From contig JAWKVW010000006.1 of assembly GCA_041397845.1 (NCBI GenBank), positions 124,001 through 188,000 on the forward strand: a DNA stretch of 64,000 nucleotides, written 5' to 3'. The notes beneath the pieces are model-generated. The model did not search any database and was not told the origin of the DNA. It saw only the letters and a list, made by a program, of their open reading frames with translations. Shown piece after piece: positions 17,832 through 28,026 of this stretch. The stretch is from JAKPQE01 sp041397845 (GTDB lineage: Bacteria > Pseudomonadota > Alphaproteobacteria > Rhizobiales > JAKPQE01). A program made the translations under genes and the position numbers. Within the stretch, counting starts at the first letter, position 1. Each line of letters begins with the position of its first letter.

Positions 17832-19146
17832 TTCCATTTTCGGCGAGCACTTCGCCGGCAAGGTAAAGCGAGCCGCAGATGAGGATGCGCGGCGGCATCG
17901 CGCCCCAGTTCTCCACCGCGATGGCGGCAAGGGCCTCGGCAACGCCCGGCATCGGCACGGCATCGAGCCCCCCGGCACGGGCGATGTCGGCAAGATCGCC
18001 GGGCGGGAAAGCCGCGTCCGCGTCCTTGATCGGCACCGTGTAGAGACGGGTCGCAAGGCTGTCGAAATTGGTGAGGAAGCCGTCCGCGGCCTTGCTCGTC
18101 AGCATGCCGACGACGACGACCAGCGGCCGGGGCACGCGTTCCTCGAGCTCGGCCATGGCGGCGGCGATGGCGCGGCCGCCGTCGGGATTGTGGCCGCCGT
18201 CGAGCCAGAGTTCGGCACCGGCCGGGGCAATGCCGGCGAGGCGGCCGGATGTCAGCCGCTGCAGGCGGCCGGGCCAGGAAACGGTCTGCAGGCCGGTCTC
18301 GATGGCCGCATCGCCGACACGCGGATCGGCAATCTCGCGCAGCGCAGCGATGGCCAGGGCGGCATTCTCGATCTGGTGGCGGCCGGCAAGGCGCGGCATC
18401 GGCAGGTCGAGCAGGCCGCGCTCGTCCTGATAGACCATGCGGCCGCGCTCCTCGTGGGCCATGAAGTCCTCGCCCCAGATGACGAGCGGCGCGCCGCGAC
18501 GGGCGGCCTCGCGCTCGATGACGGACATCGCCTCATCGTCCTGACGGCCGATGACGGCGGCAACGCCGGCCTTCAGGATGCCGGCCTTCTCGCGGGCGAT
18601 GCCGGAGAGCGTGTCGCCGAGGAAGGCGGCATGGTCGTGCGAAACCGAGGTGATGACGGAGACGGCCGGGCGGTCGACCATGTTGGTGGCGTCGAGGCGT
18701 CCGCCAAGGCCGACCTCGAGCAGGACATAGTCGGCCGGGCGGGCGGCGAAGAGATCGAAGGCCGCCGCCGTCGTGATCTCAAAAAAGGTGATCGGCTCGC
18801 CGCCATTCACCTCTTCGCAGCGGGCGAGCGCCGCCGAGAGCGTTGCGTCATCGACGAGGCGCCCCGGCCGGCCGGGCCCGGCGAGGCGGATGCGCTCGTG
18901 GAAATGGACGAGATGGGGCGAGGTATAGACGTGCGCGCCAAGGCCGGCTGCCTCGAGCATGGCGCGCAGGAAGGCGACGGTCGAGCCCTTGCCATTGGTG
19001 CCGGCGACATGGACGACCGGGGCGAGGCGCTGCTCGGGATGGCCGAGCGCCGCCAGCAGCCGCTCGATGCGGCCGAGCGACAGGTCAATCTTCTTTGGAT
19101 GAAGCGAGAGCAGGCGTTCGAGAATGACGCCGGATGGCTCGGTCAC
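17818..19146 (-). CDS. folC: Bifunctional folylpolyglutamate/dihydrofolate synthase
   Basis: 442 residues. Adds glutamate to dihydropteroate (making dihydrofolate) and to reduced folates. P-loop AGTNGKGST (48-56), the omega-loop/YTSPHLVHFHERIR folate-binding segment, SVSHDHAAFLGDTLSGIAREKAGI with metal-binding His, and LDGGHNPDGGRA near the C-terminus, all typical of the Mur-ligase superfamily. It is the last gene of the minus-strand block sppA-ihfB-lapA-ocd-trpFBA-accD-folC, 23 bp after accD, a fixed pair in Rhizobiales. Confidence 0.96.
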   Translation of the reverse strand: MTEPSGVILERLLSLHPKKIDLSLGRIERLLAALGHPEQRLAPVVHVAGTNGKGSTVAFLRAMLEAAGLGAHVYTSPHLVHFHERIRLAGPGRPGRLVDDATLSAALARCEEVNGGEPITFFEITTAAAFDLFAARPADYVLLEVGLGGRLDATNMVDRPAVSVITSVSHDHAAFLGDTLSGIAREKAGILKAGVAAVIGRQDDEAMSVIEREAARRGAPLVIWGEDFMAHEERGRMVYQDERGLLDLPMPRLAGRHQIENAALAIAALREIADPRVGDAAIETGLQTVSWPGRLQRLTSGRLAGIAPAGAELWLDGGHNPDGGRAIAAAMAELEERVPRPLVVVVGMLTSKAADGFLTNFDSLATRLYTVPIKDADAAFPPGDLADIARAGGLDAVPMPGVAEALAAIAVENWGAMPPRILICGSLYLAGEVLAENGTPPE

Positions 19147-19169
19147 GGGGACTGTCGGCCGGCCTTCAG

Positions 19170-20084
19170 TCAGCCGACCGCCTCCTCCGCGGGAGCATTT
19201 GCCGCGGGAGACTTCGCCGGCTCGGCCGCCGGCTTGCCGCCGGCCATCAGGATGCGGCAGATGCGGGCGAGCGTCGCGGCAAGCTCCTGACGATGGACGA
19301 CCATGTCGACCATGCCGTGGTCGAGCAGGTATTCGGAGCGCTGGAAGCCCTCGGGCAGCTTCTCGCGGATGGTCTGCTCGATGACGCGCGGACCGGCAAA
19401 GCCGATGAGCGCGCCGGGTTCGGCGATGTGGATGTCGCCGAGCATGGCGTAGGACGCGGTGACGCCGCCGGTCGTCGGGTTGGTGAGGACGACGATATAG
19501 GGAAGGCCGGCATCGCGCAGGCTCTGGACGGCGACCGTCGTGCGCGGCATCTGCATCAGCGAGAGAATGCCTTCCTGCATGCGGGCGCCGCCGGAGGCGG
19601 CAAACAGGATCATCGGCCGGTGCAGGGTCAGCGCGGTTTCGGCGGCGGTGACGACCGCCTCGCCGGCGGCCATGCCGAGCGAGCCACCCATGAAGTCAAA
19701 ATCCTGGACGGCGACGACGACGGGCTGATCCTCGATCTCGCCGGTCGCGACCAGCACGGCGTCCTCGAGCCCGGTCTTGGCGCGGGCGTCCTTGATGCGG
19801 TCGCTGTAGCGGCGCTCGTCGCGGAACTTCAGCGGGTCGGCAACGACGTCGGGCAGTTCGATGAGCTCATAGCCCTCGGCGCCGAACAGCATTTCGAGAC
19901 GCCGGCGACTGTTCATCCGCATGTGATAGCCGGACCCGGGGACGACGAAATTGTTGGCCTCGAGGTCGCGGTGGAACACCATCTCGCCGGTCTCGGGACA
20001 CTTGATCCAGAGGTTTTCCGGCGTCTCGCGCTTGTTGAGGAAGCTGCGGATCTTCGGGCGGACGAGATTGTTGATCCAGTTCAA
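19170..20084 (-). CDS. accD: Acetyl-CoA carboxylase carboxyltransferase subunit beta
   Basis: 304 residues. With AccA it transfers the carboxyl from biotin-AccB to acetyl-CoA, the committed step of fatty-acid synthesis. Carboxyltransferase signatures: QDFDFMGGSLGMAAGEAV, FAASGGARMQEGILSLMQM, NPTTGGVTASYAMLGD. The N-terminal C4 zinc finger of E. coli AccD is degenerate: the sequence reads KCPETGEMVFHRDLE and then VVPGSGYHMRM, so only one of the four cysteines is left; I recall similar degeneration in other Rhizobiales. A low-complexity Pro/Ala tail ends the protein. It lies between trpA and folC. Confidence 0.96.
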   Translation of the reverse strand: MNWINNLVRPKIRSFLNKRETPENLWIKCPETGEMVFHRDLEANNFVVPGSGYHMRMNSRRRLEMLFGAEGYELIELPDVVADPLKFRDERRYSDRIKDARAKTGLEDAVLVATGEIEDQPVVVAVQDFDFMGGSLGMAAGEAVVTAAETALTLHRPMILFAASGGARMQEGILSLMQMPRTTVAVQSLRDAGLPYIVVLTNPTTGGVTASYAMLGDIHIAEPGALIGFAGPRVIEQTIREKLPEGFQRSEYLLDHGMVDMVVHRQELAATLARICRILMAGGKPAAEPAKSPAANAPAEEAVG

Positions 20085-20165
20085 CGCTAGTGTCCTCGCG
20101 GCGCGGGCGAAAGGCCCGGCGGTTCGGTTGGCTCTTTCCGGCGCGGTGCCGGCTCAGTTTCTATC

Positions 20166-21026
20166 CTACCGCAATTCGGCGGCTTTGGGGCGAGACGTGC
20201 GAACGCCATCGGCCAAAGCCTTAACGAGACCGGTGACGGCGGCAACCGTCGCGCCGGTCGCCTCGCCATTCTCGTCAAGGCTCCTGCGCACGGCCTCGAC
20301 AAGGGCCGAACCGACGACGACGCCGTCGGCATTGGCACCGATGGCGGCGGCCTGCCCGGGCGTCTTGACGCCGAAGCCGACGGCGACCGGCAGGTCGGTC
20401 AGCGCCTTGATGCGCTCGACGGCGCTGGCGACACGGCCGGCATCGGGCGCGGCGGTGCCGGTGATGCCGGTGATCGAGACGTAGTAGACAAAGCCCGAGG
20501 TGTTGGCGAGCACGGCCGGCAGACGCCTGGCGTCGGTCGTCGGCGTCGCCAGGCGGATGAAGTTGATGCCGGCGGCAAGTGCCGGCAGGCAGAGCTCGTC
20601 GTCGGCCTCGGGCGGCAGATCGACGATGATGAGGCCATCGACGCCGACGGCTGCGGCATCCTTCAGGAAGCGCTCGTTGCCGTAGGAATAGATCGGATTG
20701 TAGTAGCCCATGAGGACGATCGGCGTCTCGTCGTCGCCGGCGCGGAAGGCGCGGACCATCTCGAGGGTGATCGCCAGGGTCTGGCCGGCCTTCAGGGCAC
20801 GCTGGCCGGCGAGCTGGATCGCCGGGCCGTCGGCCATCGGGTCGGAAAACGGCATGCCGAGCTCGATGACGTCGGCGCCGGCGGCCGGCAGGGCCATCAG
20901 GATCTCGCTCGAGGTCGCATAGTCCGGATCGCCGGCCATCGTGAAGGTGACGAGGGCCGGGCGGCCCTCGGCGGCGAGCCGGGCAAAGCGGCGCGTGAGG
21001 CGGGTTTCAGGTGCGGAACCGGTCAT
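20166..21026 (-). CDS. trpA: Tryptophan synthase alpha subunit
   Basis: 286-residue TIM barrel that cleaves indole-3-glycerol phosphate to indole and glyceraldehyde-3-phosphate, passing indole to TrpB through a tunnel. Catalytic Glu55 and Asp66 are in VIELGMPFSDPMADGP; GYYNPIYSYG and the phosphate-binding VGFGVKTPGQAAAI and ADGVVVGSALVE are present. It lies 57 bp after trpB in the same direction. Confidence 0.97.
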   Translation of the reverse strand: MTGSAPETRLTRRFARLAAEGRPALVTFTMAGDPDYATSSEILMALPAAGADVIELGMPFSDPMADGPAIQLAGQRALKAGQTLAITLEMVRAFRAGDDETPIVLMGYYNPIYSYGNERFLKDAAAVGVDGLIIVDLPPEADDELCLPALAAGINFIRLATPTTDARRLPAVLANTSGFVYYVSITGITGTAAPDAGRVASAVERIKALTDLPVAVGFGVKTPGQAAAIGANADGVVVGSALVEAVRRSLDENGEATGATVAAVTGLVKALADGVRTSRPKAAELR

Positions 21027-21083
21027 TGGCGTTTCCCGATGCTCTTGTCGTTTCGGCGGGGACGGGGCGGCGCTCGGCGCCGC

Positions 21084-22294
<1,211 letters not shown>

Positions 22295-22298
<4 letters not shown>

Positions 22299-22981
22299 GA
22301 GGATGCCCTTTCGTCCTTGGCGAGGAGGTCGATGGCGGCGGCTGCCCGGCGCGCCTCGGCCACGAAACTTTCGATGAGATCCGGGTCCTTGACGCCCGGC
22401 TGGCTTTCGACGCCGGAGGACACGTCGACGCCGGGCGGTCGCACCTCGCGGATCGCGGCGGCGACGTTATCCGGATCGAGCCCCCCGGAAAGCATGAAGG
22501 GCCGACCGGCGTCAAGACCGGCCAGCAATGTCCAGTCGAAGGGAACGCCGAGACCGCCGGGGCGGGTGGCATCCTTCGGCGGCTTGGCATCGAACAGCAG
22601 CCGGTCGGCGACGGCGGCATAGTCGGGCACGGCGGCGAGATCGTCGCGGCTGGCGATGCCGAGCGCCTTCATCACCGGCAGGCCGAAGCGCGCGCGAATC
22701 TCGGCGACCCGCGCCGGGCTTTCGCGGCCGTGGAGCTGGAGCACATGCGGCTTCAGCGCGGCAATGATCGCGGCCAGGGTCTCGTCGGCGGCATCGACCG
22801 TCAGGGCGACCTTCTCGGCCCGGTCGTCGGCAAGGATGGCAAAGCCGGCGGCGGCCTCGAGGGTTATGTGGCGCGGGCTCTTTTCGAAAAAGACGAAGCC
22901 AATGGAATCGGCACCGGCCTCAAGCGCCGCGTCGAGGGCGACGTGAGAGTTGATGCCGCAGATCTTGACCTTGAAACCCAT
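22295..22981 (-). CDS. trpF: Phosphoribosylanthranilate isomerase
   Basis: 228 residues; converts N-(5-phosphoribosyl)anthranilate to the carboxyphenylaminodeoxyribulose phosphate in Trp synthesis. The catalytic Cys is in VKICGI at the N-terminus and the acidic partner in LLFDAKPP; FMLSGGLDPDNVA and GVDVSSGVE bind phosphate. ATG 22981 was chosen because family similarity begins at VKICGI; the frame stays open upstream. trpC and trpD are not in the window, consistent with the split Trp genes of alphaproteobacteria. Confidence 0.95.
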
Positions 22982-23111
22982 GTCCCGAAACCGACCCGTG
23001 ACGCCGGCCTTCTGCCCCGGCCACCACGCCGGAAACCTCGCGGCGGATAGGTCGCACGCGCCGGGGCCGCTGTCCATGGCGATTCGACCGGTGGCGATGA
23101 TTTGGCCCGCC

Positions 23112-24065
23112 TCAGCCGGCAAGCCGCGACCAGACGAGCCGGGCGGCGGCGAGGTCCTCGATGGCCGTGCCGACCGACTTGAACAGGGTGATCTCGCCGG
23201 CATCGCCGCGTCCGGCATGGCGGCCGGCGACGAGGTCGAAGAGATCGGCGCGCACCGCATCGGCGCCGATGATGCCGCGCGCCAGGGGATCGGCGAGATC
23301 GCCGCCCTCGGTGAGGGCGCCGGCGCGGGTATCGACGAAAATGCTTGCGCGCGACACCGCGGCGTCATCGCTTTCGCGCATGTCCGGCCGGAAGGCGCCG
23401 ACGAGATCGAGATGGGCGCCGGGCTTCAGCCAGTCGCCCATGACGAGCGGCGATTTCGACAGGGTGGCGCAGGAGATGATGTCGGCGGCGCGCGCCGCCG
23501 GCTCGAGATCGGCAACCGCTGCGGCAGCGATGCCGTCGGCGCGAAGGCGGGCGGCCAGCGCCTCGGCCTTTGCCGTATCGCGACCCCAGACGGCGACGTC
23601 CGTGATCGGGCGGACGGCGCGGTGGGCAGCGACGAGATAGGGCGCAAGCGCACCGGTGCCGACCATCAGCATGCGGCTTGCCCCGGGCGCGGCGACACAG
23701 GAGGCGGCAAGGGCGGAGGCCGCGGCGGTGCGCCAGAGGGTCAGCGCCTGACCATCCATCACGGCGAGCGGACGGCCGGTCTCGCCGCACAGCAGCAGGT
23801 AGGCGCCCATGACGCTCGGCAGGCCCTTCCCGCCATTGGCGGGAAATACCGAGACGACCTTGACGCCGACATGGCCGCCGGCAGCAACCGATGGCCCGGT
23901 CCAGGCCGGCATCAGCAGCAGCGTGGCGTCGGCATCCGGCCGGGCGATGGTGTGATGGTGGCGAAGGGGCGTTTCGACATCGGAGCGGAACGCCTCCCGG
24001 AGCGCCTCGATGAGGCCCGGGAAGTCCAGCACTTCGTCGATTTCGGCTGCGGCAAGGACGCGCAC
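23112..24065 (-). CDS. Ornithine cyclodeaminase/mu-crystallin family NAD(P)-dependent enzyme
   Basis: 317 residues from GTG 24065, the point where family similarity begins (VRVLAAAEIDEVLDF). The fold shows a substrate domain with HVGVKVVSVFPANGGKGLPSV (the Lys and the conserved turn) and a Rossmann domain with MLMVGTGALAPYLVAAH. The family includes ornithine cyclodeaminase, ketimine/pyrroline-carboxylate reductases and alanine or lysine-type dehydrogenases; the substrate cannot be chosen from sequence. It sits between lapA and trpF on the same strand, an odd place for a catabolic enzyme. The 130 bp between it and trpF could hold a trpF promoter. Confidence 0.8.
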   Translation of the reverse strand: MRVLAAAEIDEVLDFPGLIEALREAFRSDVETPLRHHHTIARPDADATLLLMPAWTGPSVAAGGHVGVKVVSVFPANGGKGLPSVMGAYLLLCGETGRPLAVMDGQALTLWRTAAASALAASCVAAPGASRMLMVGTGALAPYLVAAHRAVRPITDVAVWGRDTAKAEALAARLRADGIAAAAVADLEPAARAADIISCATLSKSPLVMGDWLKPGAHLDLVGAFRPDMRESDDAAVSRASIFVDTRAGALTEGGDLADPLARGIIGADAVRADLFDLVAGRHAGRGDAGEITLFKSVGTAIEDLAAARLVWSRLAG

Positions 24066-24088
24066 GGAAGCCAGCTCCGGCCGCCGGG

Positions 24089-24460
24089 TCAGGCGGCCGG
24101 GCGCTCGGCGCCGGGCGCGGCGAGAGCCGGGGTGTTGGCGTTGCCCGCCTCGGCCTTCTTTGCGGTGGCGCGGAAGTGATCGGCCTCGCGGCGCCACTTG
24201 GCGACCTCGAAGCGGCGCTCGCGCGCGACCTTGCGCCACTTGCCCTGGCGGAACCAGGTGGCGACGCCGCCGATGAAAATGCCGATGCCGAGGGTTGCGA
24301 ACAGCACAAGGTAGATCGGCAGCGTGACGGTCAGGGCCGGCGCGTCCGGCGACATCGGATCAAGCGACAGCGTGATCGGACCGCGATTGGCGACGGCCAG
24401 GGCGATCAGGAGAATCGCCAGCGGAATCGTCACGAGATAGCTGATGAGACGCAGCACCAA
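24089..24460 (-). CDS. lapA: LapA-domain (DUF1049) inner membrane protein
   Basis: 123 residues. Two transmembrane segments, about 4-24 and 46-69, then a basic, helical cytoplasmic tail (WFRQGKWRKVARERRFEVAKWRREADHF) and a Pro/Ala end. In E. coli LapA works with LapB in control of LPS assembly; in alphaproteobacteria the function of this homologue is not established. It follows ihfB by 38 bp, a conserved pair. Confidence 0.8.
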   Translation of the reverse strand: MVLRLISYLVTIPLAILLIALAVANRGPITLSLDPMSPDAPALTVTLPIYLVLFATLGIGIFIGGVATWFRQGKWRKVARERRFEVAKWRREADHFRATAKKAEAGNANTPALAAPGAERPAA

Positions 24461-24498
24461 TGCCTCCTGAAAATTTTTGTCGGGTGTCGCCGGCGAGA

Positions 24499-24795
24499 TC
24501 AGTCGTCGCCGGCGTCACCGTCGTTCAGACGCTCGCGCATTTCCTTGCCCGTCTTGAAGAAGGGCACGAACTTCTCCTCGACCTCGACCGGCTCGCCGGT
24601 GCGCGGATTGCGACCGGTGCGCTCGGGGCGATTCTTGACCGAGAAGGCGCCGAAGCCACGGAGCTCGACGCGATCGCCGCGGGCAAGGGCGCCCGTGATC
24701 TCGTCGAGGATGGCGTTGACGATGTTCTCGACATCGCGCTGGTAGAGGTGCGGGTTTGCCGCGGAGATGCGCTGCACCAATTCCGATTTGATCAT
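24499..24795 (-). CDS. ihfB: Integration host factor subunit beta
   Basis: 98-residue DNA-bending protein that pairs with IhfA. Start MIKSELVQRI matches the family; the frame extends 17 codons further 5' into sppA without family similarity. The DNA-intercalating proline arm (GRNPRTGEPVEV) and core RVELRGFGAFSV are intact. Its ATG overlaps the sppA stop (ATGA). The ihfB-lapA neighbourhood is conserved in Rhizobiales. Confidence 0.95.
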   Translation of the reverse strand: MIKSELVQRISAANPHLYQRDVENIVNAILDEITGALARGDRVELRGFGAFSVKNRPERTGRNPRTGEPVEVEEKFVPFFKTGKEMRERLNDGDAGDD

Positions 24796-25793
24796 CGGTC
24801 GGCTCCCTTGAGGTTGTCCCGGGCGGCAATTGTCGGAGCGTGCCAAACTGACAGAAGGCCGTCAAGCAGGAGCTTGTCCGAAATGAGTTTTTCGGCAGCG
24901 CGGAATGGCAGCAACCGACTGGAGAGACCAATGCGATCGGCAATCGCGGCGACAGCGGCATCGGCAAAGGACAGGCCGTCGATCAGCGGCTCGGGCTTCC
25001 AGTCGCGCACGGGCAGGTCCTTGTCGATGCCCTTTTCGCTCTCGAGCCAGGCTATTGCCTCCTTCTCGCCGCCGATCTCGTCGACGAGGCCGATCTTGAG
25101 GCCCTGGGCGCCGGTGAAGATGCGGCCCTCGGCGGCGCGCACCGCCTCGGCGGAAATGCCGCGCCGCTCGGCAACGAGGCCGACAAACCAGTCGTAGCTG
25201 TCGGCGACGATTTCCTCGATGAGGGCGCGGGATTCCGGGCTGACCGGCTCGAACGGCGAGGGCTGGGCCTTCAGCTTGCCGGAGCGGATCGCCTGGACAT
25301 CGACGCCGACGGTCTCGGCGAGCTTGCTCACCTCGGCGAACTGGAAAATGACGCCGATGGAGCCGGTGATCGAGGTCTGGCGGGCGAAAATGCGGTCGGT
25401 GGCGATGGCGGCCATGTAGCCGGCGCTGGCGGCCATGGCATCGACGCTGGCGATCAGCGGCTTCTTGCCGGCGAGCTCGCGGAGCGCATGATAGAGCTCC
25501 TCGCCGCCGGCTGTGGTGCCGCCCGGAGTGTCGAGGGTCAGGATGACCGCCTTCACGGCGTCGGTCTCGCCAAGCTTTTTCAGCATCTCGACGCGCTTGC
25601 GGTCGGAGATGATGACGCCGGAAACATCGACACGGGCGATCTGCGGCAGGTGGGCGTCGAGCAGGCCGTCGCCGCCGGACGCAAGGCCGATGACGGCAAT
25701 GGCCGCAATCGCGAGCGCGGCGAAGGCGATTACCCGCCAGAACGACAGACGGCGGCGCATGCGGCGCCGGTCGACGATGACGTCGGCTTCCAT
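24792..25793 (-). CDS. sppA: Signal peptide peptidase SppA (short type)
   Basis: 333-residue membrane protease of the single-domain (36 kDa) type, which degrades signal peptides left in the membrane. One N-terminal helix (about 15-40, after RRRMRRRLSFWRV). The likely catalytic Ser is in MAASAGYMAA and the general-base Lys in IRSGKLKAQ; TPGGTTAGGEELYHAL and SITGSIGVIFQ shape the oligomeric active site. ATG 25793 has AGGGAGA 6 bases upstream. It is the first gene of the block running through ihfB toward folC. Confidence 0.92.
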   Translation of the reverse strand: MEADVIVDRRRMRRRLSFWRVIAFAALAIAAIAVIGLASGGDGLLDAHLPQIARVDVSGVIISDRKRVEMLKKLGETDAVKAVILTLDTPGGTTAGGEELYHALRELAGKKPLIASVDAMAASAGYMAAIATDRIFARQTSITGSIGVIFQFAEVSKLAETVGVDVQAIRSGKLKAQPSPFEPVSPESRALIEEIVADSYDWFVGLVAERRGISAEAVRAAEGRIFTGAQGLKIGLVDEIGGEKEAIAWLESEKGIDKDLPVRDWKPEPLIDGLSFADAAVAAIADRIGLSSRLLPFRAAEKLISDKLLLDGLLSVWHAPTIAARDNLKGADR

Positions 25794-25889
25794 GTCGGTC
25801 TCCCTTTCGCTGGTCCGCCGAGGGGTAACAGGGGTTCGGGGTCTCGGCAAGACAGTTTGTCGCGGCAGCGGGGACGGGCCAATCGGTCC

Positions 25890-25918
25890 AAAAGGAAAGG
25901 CCCGCCGGAGCGGGCCTT
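25890..25918 (-). terminator. Intrinsic terminator of rpsA
   Basis: Read on minus: AAGGCCCGC, loop TCCG, GCGGGCCTT, then TCCTTTTGG. The 9-bp stem lies 36 bases past the rpsA stop and separates it from the sppA block. Confidence 0.85.
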
Positions 25919-25953
25919 CCCATCATTCGGTATCAGCCGGGCCGTCGGGCGGC

Positions 25954-27657
25954 TCAGTCGTCCTTGCCGGCATCCTCGCGGGCCTTCAGGGCCGCGCCGA
26001 GAATGTCGCCGAGGGACGCACCCGAGTCGGTCGAACCGTACTGGGCGATCGCCTCCTTCTCCTCGGCCATTTCGAGGGCCTTGATGGAGACGGCAACCTT
26101 GCGGCTCTTCTTGTCGAACTGGGTGATGCGGGCATCGACCCGCTCGCCCTTGGCGAAGCGGTCCGGACGCTGCTCGGCGCGATCGCGGGCGATCTCGGAG
26201 CGACGGATGAAGGCGGTGAGATCGGTATCGACGATCTTGACCTCGAGCCCGTTCTCCTTGACCTCGAGCACCTCGCAGGTGACGACGGCGCCGCGCTTGA
26301 CCTCGCCGGCCTCGGCGAACGGATCGCCGGCCAACTGCTTGATGCCGAGGCTGATGCGCTCCTTGGAGACGTCGACGTCAAGGACGACCGCCTTGACCAT
26401 GTCGCCGCGATGGTACTCCTCGATGACCTGCTCGCCCGGACGGTTCCAGTCGAGGTCGGAGAGGTGGACCATGCCGTCGATGTCGCCGTCGAGGCCGATG
26501 AACAGGCCGAACTCGGTCTTGTTCTTGACCTCGCCCTCGACAACGGTACCGGAGGGGTACTTGTCGGCGAAGACTTCCCACGGATTGGCCAGGCACTGCT
26601 TGAGGCCGAGGGAGATGCGGCGCTTGACCGGATCGACCTCGAGCACCATCACGTCGACCTCCTGGGAGGTGGAGACGATCTTGCCCGGGTGGACGTTCTT
26701 CTTCACCCAGCTCATCTCGGAGACGTGGATGAGGCCCTCGATGCCCGGCTCGAGCTCGACGAACGCGCCGTAGTCGGTGATGTTCGTGACGCGGCCGGTG
26801 AACTTGGCGCTGACCGGGTACTTGGCCTCGATGCCATCCCACGGATCGGCCTGAAGCTGCTTCATGCCGAGGCTGATGCGGTGGGTTTCCTGGTTGACGC
26901 GGATGATCTGGACCTTGATCGACTGGCCGATCGAGAGAACCTCGGTCGGATGGTTGATGCGGCGCCAGGCGATGTCGGTGACATGCAGCAGGCCGTCGAT
27001 GCCGCCGAGGTCAACGAACGCACCGTAATCGGTGATGTTCTTGACGACACCCTCGACGACCTGACCCTCCTCGAGGCTCTGGACGAGCTCGGAGCGCTGC
27101 TCGGCGCGGGTCTCTTCCAGCACGGTACGGCGGGAGACGACGATGTTGCCGCGGCGCTTGTCCATCTTGAGGATCTGGAACGGCTGCGGGTTGTGCATCA
27201 GCGGGCTGACGTCGCGGACCGGACGGATGTCGACCTGGCTGCGCGGCAGGAACGCCACGGCACCGTCGAGATCGACCGTGAAGCCGCCCTTGACCTGATT
27301 GAAGATGACGCCCTGGACCTTCTCGCCCTTCTCGAAGGCGACCTCGAGCTTGACCCAGCTTTCCTCGCGGCGAGCCTTGTCGCGCGACAGCATGGCCTCA
27401 CCCATCGCGTTCTCGACGCGCTCCAGGTAAACCTCGACTTCGTCGCCGATCTTCAGTTCGCCGTCCTTGGCCCTGGCGCCGAACTCCTTCAGGGCAACGC
27501 GGCCCTCGGTCTTCAGACCGACGTCGATGACGGCGAGGTCCTTCTCGATGGCAACGATCGTACCCTTGACGACGGTGCCTTCCTGCATGTCGGCCTTGGC
27601 GAACGATTCCTCGAGAAGCGCGGCGAAATCTTCCCGGGTCGGATTGGTAGCAGTCAT
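25954..27657 (-). CDS. rpsA: 30S ribosomal protein S1
   Basis: 567 residues with six S1 (OB-fold) repeats; the repeated GxVxxITDYGAFVDLGGIDGLLH and AFVELEPGIEGLIHVSEMSW signatures are clear. Repeats 1-2 bind the ribosome and 3-6 capture mRNA. CAGGAG lies 5 bases before the ATG. In most Rhizobiales aroA and cmk precede rpsA; here a 369-bp gap and hslO lie upstream instead. Confidence 0.97.
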   Translation of the reverse strand: MTATNPTREDFAALLEESFAKADMQEGTVVKGTIVAIEKDLAVIDVGLKTEGRVALKEFGARAKDGELKIGDEVEVYLERVENAMGEAMLSRDKARREESWVKLEVAFEKGEKVQGVIFNQVKGGFTVDLDGAVAFLPRSQVDIRPVRDVSPLMHNPQPFQILKMDKRRGNIVVSRRTVLEETRAEQRSELVQSLEEGQVVEGVVKNITDYGAFVDLGGIDGLLHVTDIAWRRINHPTEVLSIGQSIKVQIIRVNQETHRISLGMKQLQADPWDGIEAKYPVSAKFTGRVTNITDYGAFVELEPGIEGLIHVSEMSWVKKNVHPGKIVSTSQEVDVMVLEVDPVKRRISLGLKQCLANPWEVFADKYPSGTVVEGEVKNKTEFGLFIGLDGDIDGMVHLSDLDWNRPGEQVIEEYHRGDMVKAVVLDVDVSKERISLGIKQLAGDPFAEAGEVKRGAVVTCEVLEVKENGLEVKIVDTDLTAFIRRSEIARDRAEQRPDRFAKGERVDARITQFDKKSRKVAVSIKALEMAEEKEAIAQYGSTDSGASLGDILGAALKAREDAGKDD

Positions 27658-28026
27658 TTAAACTCCTGGTGCCGTAGCGGCGGCGCCGGCGGTTGGTGTT
27701 GACGTTACGCCTCCGTTCTCCCCGGCCCGAATTTCGGGCGGCCGCCCGAACTCGGGCGTGCCGGCGCAGTCTCGGGCGAGAGCGGCGACGCGTTCGCGGG
27801 CCTTCGGGGGCCAACGCACCTGCAAAAACGCAAAAGCGGGCGTGTCCGGCGGACACACCCCGGTGCTTCCTGCGGCTCATGCCAGGGCGAAGCCTTGTTC
27901 CCGTCGTTCGCGGAACGGCGCTTCCATACTCCACTCGGGCGCGACGGGCAACGGCGGAATCGCAGGATCGCCGCCGAAAACGCGGATTCCGGCGCGCAAA
28001 CGAGGTCCTGCCGGCGCCGCGCGCCG
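27658..28026. other. Intergenic region between hslO and rpsA (369 bp)
   Basis: Contains the hslO terminator (27822-27860) and the rpsA leader with its AGGAG site. A good -35/-10 pair for rpsA was not found by eye. No conserved reading frame and no tRNA-like fold was recognised. cmk, the usual neighbour upstream of rpsA, is absent. Confidence 0.6.
27822..27860 (-). terminator. Intrinsic terminator downstream of hslO
   Basis: On minus, GGGTGTGTCC, loop GCC, GGACACGCCC (10-bp stem with one G-U pair) followed by GCTTTTGCGTTTTTGC. It is about 165 bases past the hslO stop and ends the argD-argF-hslO transcript before rpsA. Confidence 0.7.

Noticed and set aside
25513..27702. A 729-codon plus-strand frame opposite sppA and rpsA
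   Set aside because: Antisense shadow of conserved genes; no domain or start signal.
27861..28026. Possible structured RNA or tRNA between hslO and rpsA
   Set aside because: Several short GC stems can be drawn, but no tRNA cloverleaf, conserved TPC arm or known RNA motif was found.
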